Below, in pieces: positions 1 to 4,970 of a stretch of 17,516 nucleotides of DNA. Origin of the DNA: CAMBDR01 sp046597185 (lineage in GTDB: Bacteria; Pseudomonadota; Gammaproteobacteria; Burkholderiales; Burkholderiaceae_D); contig JBKJLF010000597.1 of the NCBI GenBank assembly GCA_046597185.1, forward strand, positions 1 through 17,516. Reading direction: 5' to 3'. A program made the translations under genes and the position numbers. The notes beneath the pieces are model-generated. The model was not told where the DNA came from, searched no databases, and was given only the letters and a program-made list of their open reading frames with translations. The stretch's first letter is position 1, and every line of letters begins with the position of its first letter.

Positions 1-60
1 CCCCCAAAACAGGGCAACTACCCCCCCAAAACGAAGTGTGGCTATCCCCCCTGCTTTGCC
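1..60. repeat. C-rich direct repeats at the left edge
   Basis: CCCCCAAAAC occurs at 1-10 and again at 23-32, and CTA followed by a C-run occurs near 18-27 and, as CTAT plus C-run, near 42-51. Closely spaced short repeats of this kind can form the ends of some insertion sequences, but no transposase is visible and the window edge cuts the region, so the identity is unknown. No gene is seen from 1 to 211. Confidence 0.4.
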
Positions 61-211
61 GCACATAGTTTCATTTTTAGCATGTAATGGATACGTTAAT
101 TTAATGGCAAGGTGTTGCATAATCGTTTTTTATCACCCATGATCCGTTTTCCGACTTGCTCAGGATCAAGCGGTTTTTCTGTTTTGAAATAGCATTTTGA
201 TAGAGGTTGGG

Positions 212-592
212 ATGATTTTAGCGAAGCATTTTTTTTTCCTTGATGCACCCCCAATCGCCGCGCCATCGTGCGCGCTGCCTGCTGCTTCCAAGCAAACACC
301 CGCGCCAACACAGGGACCAGCACCCAAGCCCAAACGGTTGAGCATACCCAGGCGCGCACGTTACAACCAAATAGACCCCGCCCTTGGCCACTGGTACGCT
401 GCACAACCCCACCCCGCGCCTGATCTGCCTTGCCGAAAGCACGGTCGCCGCCAATCGTTACCAGTTGATTTACAAATGGTTGGCGCGGCGGTAACTGCTT
501 TTTATGCCGGAGCAATGGCCACGGTAGTGCCCAGTGAGCCGCCCCACAAATTGAACCTGCCAAATTATCTGACAAGACTACACGATGAATAG
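212..592 (+). CDS. hypothetical Pro/Ala-rich small protein
   Basis: An open frame of 126 residues from ATG 212, which has a GAGG ribosome site at 203-206; a TTG at 197 is a weaker alternative start. The protein is not recognised. It begins with a short hydrophobic, Phe-rich stretch encoded by a run of nine T, continues with a Pro/Ala/Lys-rich linker, and ends with a hydrophobic Ala/Val segment (about MVGAAVTAFYAGAMATVV) and a polar tail. Its stop overlaps the start of the next frame by 8 bases (ATGAATAG), which suggests translational coupling and is the main reason to think it is real. Codon choice (many CAA and TTG) resembles the firm genes to the right. A long minus-strand frame covers the same bases, and without homology the strand choice is not certain. 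Confidence 0.42.
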   Translation: MILAKHFFFLDAPPIAAPSCALPAASKQTPAPTQGPAPKPKRLSIPRRARYNQIDPALGHWYAAQPHPAPDLPCRKHGRRQSLPVDLQMVGAAVTAFYAGAMATVVPSEPPHKLNLPNYLTRLHDE

Positions 593-932
593 TTCTCTAC
601 TCCCAAGCAAGAACAGCTTACGCAAAGCAGAAGATTTGCTCGCCAACCACTGGCACGCCATAGAAGACTTGGCGGCCTTGCGAATCAACACAATACGCGC
701 CTTTGAAACCGCCTGGCCCGCCCAAGAAGATAGTGCCAGCATCAGCAACGAACAAAGGCAAGCCGCATTGGCGCACTTGGTAACCTTACTCGTTGAAGGC
801 AGCAGGGCAATTCAGGAATTAGTAGGCCAGGATATGGCATTGATCCCTGCATTGCACATGCTGGGTATTGCGGTGCCAGATCCTGCAGCGCATTCGCAAA
901 CATCAACCAGCGCACCCTATGCAACGGCATAA
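585..932 (+). CDS. hypothetical helical small protein
   Basis: A 115-residue frame starting at ATG 585, inside the last codons of the preceding frame. It has no good ribosome site of its own, so translation probably depends on coupling. The sequence looks like a genuine soluble protein: residues 10-90 are rich in Ala, Leu, Glu and Gln and look like amphipathic helices, with blocks such as LRKAEDLLANHW and ALAHLVTLLVEGSRAIQELV, followed by a Pro/Ala/Ser/Thr-rich tail. The overall pattern is faintly like phasins or other small helical coat proteins, but no diagnostic motif is present and I do not assign a function. A third small frame follows after 10 bases, so the three may form one transcript. 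Confidence 0.6.
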   Translation: MNSSLLPSKNSLRKAEDLLANHWHAIEDLAALRINTIRAFETAWPAQEDSASISNEQRQAALAHLVTLLVEGSRAIQELVGQDMALIPALHMLGIAVPDPAAHSQTSTSAPYATA

Positions 933-942
933 AGGAAAGCAC

Positions 943-1125
943 ATGACCAAGGTTACCCTCAATAAATTACGGACATTTTTTAATTTGGCGCAATGGATTA
1001 TCCGTTGGTACAACCTCGACACGCAGGCGGCGCAAATGTATTCTTTTAACGCACTTTTAACGAGTCAAACGATGAAGCAAACTTCACCGAAAGCGGTTGC
1101 TGGCAATGCTTGCGTCCCCCAATAA
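943..1125 (+). CDS. hypothetical 60-residue protein
   Basis: A short frame from ATG 943 to TAA 1125, preceded by a strong ribosome site (AAAGGAAA, 931-938) at good spacing. That site is the reason to prefer 943 over the in-frame upstream start at 868, which would overlap the preceding gene. The protein is basic and contains an aromatic helix-like segment (FFNLAQWIIRWYNL) that could be an amphipathic or membrane-surface helix, then a polar C-terminus. The family is not recognised. It follows the 115-residue frame by 10 bases and could be the third gene of a small operon. The decayed TonB-receptor remnant and a repeat element lie just downstream, so it may itself be a truncated gene. Confidence 0.4.
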   Translation: MTKVTLNKLRTFFNLAQWIIRWYNLDTQAAQMYSFNALLTSQTMKQTSPKAVAGNACVPQ

Positions 1126-1215
1126 AAAGCCCGGCAGCTTCCCTAGATGCCTGTAACGCAACGCAATCTGATGACGAATACGTTGACCCGCAGCAAGTGC
1201 GAGCAACTGGCAAAG

Positions 1216-1302
1216 CCTTAAGAGGCTGTCGCAAAAGGGTATACTCTGCGCGGGAATGACGATGGTGAGGACTGCAGGGGCTTTTGCGACACGCTCTTAA
1301 AG
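1216..1302. repeat. 87-base MITE-like element with terminal inverted repeats
   Basis: The ends are 22-base imperfect inverted repeats (1216-1237 and 1281-1302, 19 of 22 matching), whose core is AGAGGCTGTCGCAAAAG on the left and AGAGCGTGTCGCAAAAG read inward from the right. The interior carries CTGCGCGGGAATGACG. Read on the minus strand, most of it (TGTCGCAAAAG, then CGTCATTCCCGCGCAG) matches the repeat at 11891-11956. The size and end structure fit a non-autonomous, transposase-dependent miniature element. No coding capacity is seen. It lies 33 bases beyond the 3' end of the receptor remnant. Confidence 0.65.
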
Positions 1303-1334
1303 AGGGTGCTTGCCAACATATAATGCAGCAAATA

Positions 1335-2218
1335 TTAAATTTTAAATTCCAGTTGAATCCGGAAGGTGGCATAAGTGCGGGTGTCGGTTTGCGCACTTTG
1401 CGCGCCGTTGCCGGTGATGACCAGACTTTCCGATTCGCCATCCCGATGCAACAGGTTGTTGGCCGAAAAGCGGATTTGCGTTCGGCCAGTTGAAACTTGG
1501 CTTCCAGCTCTACGCCGCTGGTATTGGCCCGGCCAAAATTGGCCGGACTGGCTACCCAGCGTCCATTTTGAAAGGTGGTGGTGCGGCGGATCAAATCGGT
1601 CAAATTGCGGCGAAACAAGTTCACGCTCATGATGCCGCTACGGCTTAAATAATGTTCAAACGCCAAATCGACCCCGGTGGCCAGTTCCGGGCGCAAATTC
1701 GGGTTGCCCTGGCTATCCGGGCGGGTCGCGCTGTTCAGGCGTGAGAGCGTGGGCGCGGCAGTTAAATCGGCCAGCGTGGGGGCGCGGTAGCTGCGGGTTA
1801 GCCCCAGCCGTACCTGGTCTTTGGTGTCACCCGGCAAACGCCAGACATTGTGCAATACCGGGCTGATCACGTGGCTGGTATTATCGATTTGATTGGCGCG
1901 TGTTTGGCTACTCGTAAGGATGCCTTCCCAGCGCAGGCCCAGGTTGGCAGACCATTTGGGCGTAATATCCCATTCATCTTGCACAAAGGCGGATACATGG
2001 CGGGTGCGCGCCGATACCGTGTCGCCGGAGGTGATAAATTCAGCCTGGCCATTGTTGATCGAGCCGCTGGTTTGATCGCGCTGCCCGACTTCGATATCCG
2101 CACCCAGCGCCAGCAGATGGCTGCCCGGCAACATGTCCGGATGCAAGGGACGGGTGTATTTGCCGCCCAGATTGACGCTGCGGTCTTTGGTTTTATTGGC
2201 ATCGGCAATGGTGTTCAG
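1335..2218 (-). pseudogene. remnant of a TonB-dependent outer-membrane receptor gene
   Basis: The minus strand encodes the C-terminal beta-barrel of a TonB-dependent receptor, the class that imports siderophores, haem or cobalamin. Recognisable stretches include VSAFVQDEWDITPKWSANLG, LTRSYRAPTLADL, NPNLRPELATGVDLAFEHY and SGVELEAKFQLAER. The frame breaks at about 1476-1478. One frame ends at QLAERK and another resumes with IRFSANNLLHRDGESESL, running to a typical barrel end (TYATFRIQLEFKI) and TAA at 1335-1337. The two frames join if one base was lost in a run of A. The 5' part, meaning the plug domain and most of the barrel, is missing. An in-frame TGA at 2219-2221 bounds the homology, and just upstream an ATG frame reads MKSASLIAAM, possibly the original signal-peptide start left by an internal deletion. 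About 295 codons remain of an expected 650-800. Confidence 0.88.
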
Positions 2219-2529
2219 TCATTGCAGCAATCAGGGATGCGGATTTCATAATCGGGCCAGGCAGGTTAGGTAGATGCGTTGGGTAAATACGTATTGTACA
2301 AAAAAAGCCCGCATCTTCATCGTAGAATGATGCGGGTTAAATCCATTGGCTCAATTCAAATGGAGAGGCTTGAGTTAGCAACTATATAGGCTCTTTCGCA
2401 AATTCGGCCATGGTTTTACAATCCCTTACCCGAAACCAGCCCTTGATACATGCTGATACAAATGAGGGGGGATTGCAGAAATGCGTGGTGAGGGTGAAGT
2501 TGGCTGGCGCATTGTCAACTATTATCAAC
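2219..2529. other. gene-free stretch
   Basis: No convincing gene lies between the receptor remnant and hldC. The stretch holds the orphan minus-strand terminator (2300-2337) and, at 2390-2406, GGCTCTTTCGCAAATTC, which resembles the outer end of some insertion sequences but has no partner that I could find. The short direct repeat TGATACA/TGATACA occurs near 2452-2471. Nothing else stands out. Confidence 0.5.
2300..2337 (-). terminator. intrinsic terminator (minus strand), orphan
   Basis: The 8-base stem CCCGCATC (2308-2315) pairs with GATGCGGG (2329-2336). On the minus strand it is followed by a run of seven T (the A-run 2300-2306 on the plus strand). There is no minus-strand gene between it and hldC to the right, so it either served a deleted gene or ends a short unannotated transcript. 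Confidence 0.6.
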
Positions 2530-2535
2530 TATAAT
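2530..2535 (+). promoter_or_regulatory. probable -10 box for hldC
   Basis: A perfect TATAAT lies 35 bases upstream of the hldC start, which would give a leader of about 30 bases. No good -35 hexamer sits at 16-18 bases. A tandem ATCAACTAT-like repeat (2515-2533) overlaps it and might bind a regulator. Confidence 0.42.
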
Positions 2536-2570
2536 CACGGATTCTTATTGATTACCTTTTGGGAACGAAT

Positions 2571-3086
2571 ATGGTGAGCTTACCGGATAATCACCCTGAA
2601 CCGGGTTTTGTACAAAAAATCACCAATCGCGCTGATTTGGCTGCACGGGTTGCCTGTTTGCCGCAGCCCGTGGTGTTGACCAATGGTGTGTTTGATATCT
2701 TGCATCGCGGCCATGTCACCTATTTGGCACAGGCGCGCGCGCTTGGGTCGGCCTTGGTGGTGGCGGTCAATACCGATGCCTCAGTGAAACGCTTGAATAA
2801 AGGGCCGGAGCGCCCGATCAACACCTGTAACGACCGCATGGCCGTGCTGGCGGCGCTGGAGGCGGTGAGTTTGGTGGTTGAATTTGATGAAGATACGGCG
2901 CTCGAAGTGGTGCAGCAGGCGCACCCGGATATTTATGTCAAGGGTGGCGACTATCAAATGGATGCCATTCCCGAAGGGCAGGCGGTGTTGGCCTATGGTG
3001 GCCGGGCCGTGGCGATTGCCTTCGATTATGATCGCTCCACCACGCAATTGCTGGCCAAAGTGAAGGCTCAGTCGGCACAAGATTGA
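2571..3086 (+). CDS. rfaE2: D-glycero-beta-D-manno-heptose 1-phosphate adenylyltransferase
   Basis: A stand-alone nucleotidyltransferase of 171 residues (also called HldC), equivalent to the C-terminal domain of enterobacterial HldE. The family transfers AMP from ATP to heptose 1-phosphate, giving ADP-heptose for lipopolysaccharide inner core, in the cytosol. The cytidylyltransferase-type fold is marked by TNGVFDILHRGH (HxGH at residues 45-48), then VNTDASVKRLNKGPERPIN, the DRMAVLAALEAVSLVVEFDEDT block, DIYVKGGDY, and a C-terminal RSTTQLL. ATG 2571 is chosen because GGGA at 2561-2564 is a well-spaced ribosome site. A TTG at 2559 would add four residues. The gene stands alone on the plus strand and converges with the copper chaperone gene, leaving 24 bases between their stops. 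Only the nucleotidyltransferase half is present; the kinase would have to be elsewhere. Confidence 0.93.
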   Translation: MVSLPDNHPEPGFVQKITNRADLAARVACLPQPVVLTNGVFDILHRGHVTYLAQARALGSALVVAVNTDASVKRLNKGPERPINTCNDRMAVLAALEAVSLVVEFDEDTALEVVQQAHPDIYVKGGDYQMDAIPEGQAVLAYGGRAVAIAFDYDRSTTQLLAKVKAQSAQD

Positions 3087-3110
3087 GTAAGCAAAGCGCC
3101 CGCGCCAAGG

Positions 3111-3584
3111 TTATTGTGCCAGTGGTTTGATGCTAATTTGCAGGGTCAAGTTTCCTGCTTTTTCAAATTCAAGCGTGAGCGGCAGGGTTTTGCCAGCTTG
3201 CAGTGGCTGCTTCAGGCCGATCAACATCAGGTGCGCGCCTTGGCCGGGTTGCATTACCACTTTGCCGCCTGCTGGCAAGGGAAGGTCGTCCAGCTCACGC
3301 ATGCGCATGATGCCGCCGTCCATGCTGCTGGTGTGCAGTTCCACCCGTTCAGCCACGGGCGAACTGACGCGGCGCAATTTATCGCCCTGTTTGCCCAGAT
3401 TTGCCAGGTTTAAGTAAGCCGCACCGTTGGCTTGTTTGGGCACGGTGCTGCGCGCATAGCCATCGTTGACGCGAATCGTGCCAACTTGGTTGGGGGCGGC
3501 CAGGGCCGCTATCGACCAAAACGACCAAAAGCTCAATAGCGCAATGACACATAGCCTGCGTAGGGAATAGAAATTTGCTTGCAT
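3111..3584 (-). CDS. periplasmic copper chaperone, PCu(A)C family
   Basis: A 157-residue exported protein with a signal peptide (about 1-29, hydrophobic core LCVIALLSFWSFWSIAALA, likely cleavage after ALA). The mature domain has the PCu(A)C pattern: ELH (His84), MRM (Met93 and Met95), the PAGGKVVMQPG turn, and AHLMLIGLKQPL (His118, Met120). The His/Met set is the usual Cu(I) site, although the spacing from Met95 to His118 is 22 residues where the usual motif has 21. Family members deliver copper to the Cu(A) centre of cytochrome c oxidase. The start is fixed by AGAGGA five bases upstream; in-frame upstream codons lie inside trmL. The gap to the trmL stop is only 10 bases, so the two are almost certainly cotranscribed. 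The name pcuC is used in some species. Confidence 0.92.
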   Translation of the reverse strand: MQANFYSLRRLCVIALLSFWSFWSIAALAAPNQVGTIRVNDGYARSTVPKQANGAAYLNLANLGKQGDKLRRVSSPVAERVELHTSSMDGGIMRMRELDDLPLPAGGKVVMQPGQGAHLMLIGLKQPLQAGKTLPLTLEFEKAGNLTLQISIKPLAQ

Positions 3585-3594
3585 GGAAATCCTC

Positions 3595-4065
3595 TTAATT
3601 GCCGTCAATAAAACCATTTTGCCGCCATGCTTCATATACCACAATGGCGACGGTATTGGATAAATTCAAACTGCGGTTGCCTTCGCGCATCGGCAGGCGG
3701 ATGCGTTGGGTGGTGGGGAAGCTATTGCGCAAATCCGGGTGTAAGCCGCGTGTTTCCGAGCCAAACACAAACACATCGCCCGATAAAAATTGGGTCTGCG
3801 CGAAGCAATTGGAGCCATGGGTGGTGAGGGCGAACATGCGGGCTGGGTCGGGTTGTTGGCGATCCATAAAAGCTTGCCAATCGGGGTGGACTTGCATGCT
3901 GGCGTATTCATGATAATCCAACCCGGCGCGGCGCATTTTGGCGTCGTCCAGCGGAAAACCCAGTGGTTCAATCAAATGCAATTGCGCGCCGCTGTTGGCG
4001 CATAAGCGAATGATATTGCCAGTATTGGGTGGGATTTCGGGTTCAACCAAAACAACGTGGAACAA
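3595..4065 (-). CDS. trmL: tRNA (cytidine(34)-2'-O)-methyltransferase
   Basis: A SPOUT-class methyltransferase of 156 residues that 2'-O-methylates the wobble base of certain leucine tRNAs using S-adenosylmethionine. The trefoil-knot hallmarks are all present: EPEIPPNTGNIIRLCANSGA near the N-terminus, MRRAGLDYHEY, FVFGSETRGL, and the C-terminal RSLNLSNTVAIVVYEAWRQ. I choose the TTG at 4063-4065 (MFHVVLVEPE) because GAGGAG (4072-4077 on the plus strand) lies six bases upstream and the length then matches the family. The frame also has a TTG at 4083 with no ribosome site. It is the first gene of a two-gene transcript with the copper chaperone and is divergent from bphO, with about 200 bases between them. 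Confidence 0.93.
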   Translation of the reverse strand: MFHVVLVEPEIPPNTGNIIRLCANSGAQLHLIEPLGFPLDDAKMRRAGLDYHEYASMQVHPDWQAFMDRQQPDPARMFALTTHGSNCFAQTQFLSGDVFVFGSETRGLHPDLRNSFPTTQRIRLPMREGNRSLNLSNTVAIVVYEAWRQNGFIDGN

Positions 4066-4183
4066 GCGCTTCTCCTCGTGCAAAAAAAACAGCCATGAAA
4101 GACATCAATAAAGAGCGTGAGTATACTATGTTGTGGCAAATTCAGGCATGGTTATTGATTCACAGCGTTCGCGACTGAGCGGA

Positions 4184-4214
4184 TTGCATGATTTCGCGTT
4201 GATCGCTGTAAAAT
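4184..4214 (+). promoter_or_regulatory. possible promoter of bphO-bphP
   Basis: TTGCAT (4184-4189) is followed 17 bases later by TGTAAA, or 19 bases later by TAAAAT (4209-4214), ahead of the bphO start at 4269. It is a reasonable but imperfect sigma-70 match. The rest of the 203-base gap between trmL and bphO has the palindromic AGTATACT near 4122-4129 and nothing else clear. Confidence 0.35.
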
Positions 4215-4268
4215 GGGGCCTGTTTGCGTTGTACTCTGCGTTTGCCCGGTATTTTGGAATGGAAAAGT

Positions 4269-4970
4269 ATGGCAATACAATTGAAACCTGATAATGTTGC
4301 TGTCAATGAAATGGATCACATACCCGGATTGCGCGCCGTGTTGCGGGACGCCACGCGCGCGGCGCATCACCGTATCGATCATCATCCCATGTTGGCACCC
4401 CTGCTGCGGCCGGGTTTGAGTTGGTCGCATTATTTACTTGTTGTGCAAGTATTCCTCAATTTCTATCAGGCCTTACAACCGCGCCTGATGACTGCGCTTG
4501 AATGCTTGTCAGGCGCGGTGGGTGGCTATGTTTTGGCCGACCGCATCGCATGGTTGCAACAAGATTTGCTGGATTTGGCTGACAAGGCCGCTGATTCCGC
4601 TGATTCCTCCATTGTCGATGATGCCGGACTTGCCAATGTGCGCTGGGTGTTGCCCACGCTCACGCAAGCGCCTGCGCTCGCTGGTGCTTTGTATGTGGTG
4701 GAAGGATCTGCTCTTGGTGGCTTGGTGATTGCCAAACAACTGCGTGCCACATTGGGGATTGATGCAAACCGGGGCGCGCGCTTTTTTAACGGATGGGGCG
4801 ACGCAACGCACCAAAAATGGGACAGTTATTGTCAATTTGCCACATTAATCTGTCCAGCAGCTTCACAAGCGCAGGCAGCAGCGGCGGCGGCTGACGTGTT
4901 TGAGGCGCTGGCGCGGGGGTTGGATGACGTATGGGCGATGCAGCCAGAGACGGAGGCAGTGTATGAATGA
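4269..4970 (+). CDS. bphO: biliverdin-producing heme oxygenase
   Basis: A 233-residue member of the bacterial BphO/heme oxygenase family, which opens haem to biliverdin, CO and iron in the cytosol. The N-terminal LRDATRAAHHRIDHHP matches the family's proximal-histidine region, and the AHxxID pattern points to His33. The distal-helix signature GALYVVEGSALGGLVI (residues 139-154) contains the Gly-rich turn that lies over haem, and the spacing is normal. The start is ATG 4269, with GGAA just upstream (spacing short). The in-frame ATG 4311, also possible, would remove 14 residues. The stop overlaps the bphP start by 8 bases (ATGAATGA), so the chromophore maker and the chromophore binder are made from one message. 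This is the standard bphO-bphP arrangement and strongly supports the assignment. Confidence 0.92.
   Translation: MAIQLKPDNVAVNEMDHIPGLRAVLRDATRAAHHRIDHHPMLAPLLRPGLSWSHYLLVVQVFLNFYQALQPRLMTALECLSGAVGGYVLADRIAWLQQDLLDLADKAADSADSSIVDDAGLANVRWVLPTLTQAPALAGALYVVEGSALGGLVIAKQLRATLGIDANRGARFFNGWGDATHQKWDSYCQFATLICPAASQAQAAAAAADVFEALARGLDDVWAMQPETEAVYE

Noticed and set aside
96..575. 159-residue minus-strand frame opposite the first small genes
   Set aside because: It has no ribosome site or familiar motif, and the plus-strand frames have better starts and a coupled overlap. It remains the main alternative for this stretch.
868..1125. Longer start for the 60-residue gene
   Set aside because: It would overlap the preceding gene by 65 bases, while ATG 943 has a strong ribosome site.
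1850..2251. Plus-strand frame of 133 residues across the receptor remnant
   Set aside because: It is a shadow of the minus-strand beta-barrel sequence, whose receptor motifs are unmistakable.
3074..3120. Inverted repeat GGCACAA/TTGTGCC between hldC and the copper chaperone gene
   Set aside because: It is only 7 bases long, has a 33-base interval, no T-run, and falls inside the last codons of both genes; it is probably chance.
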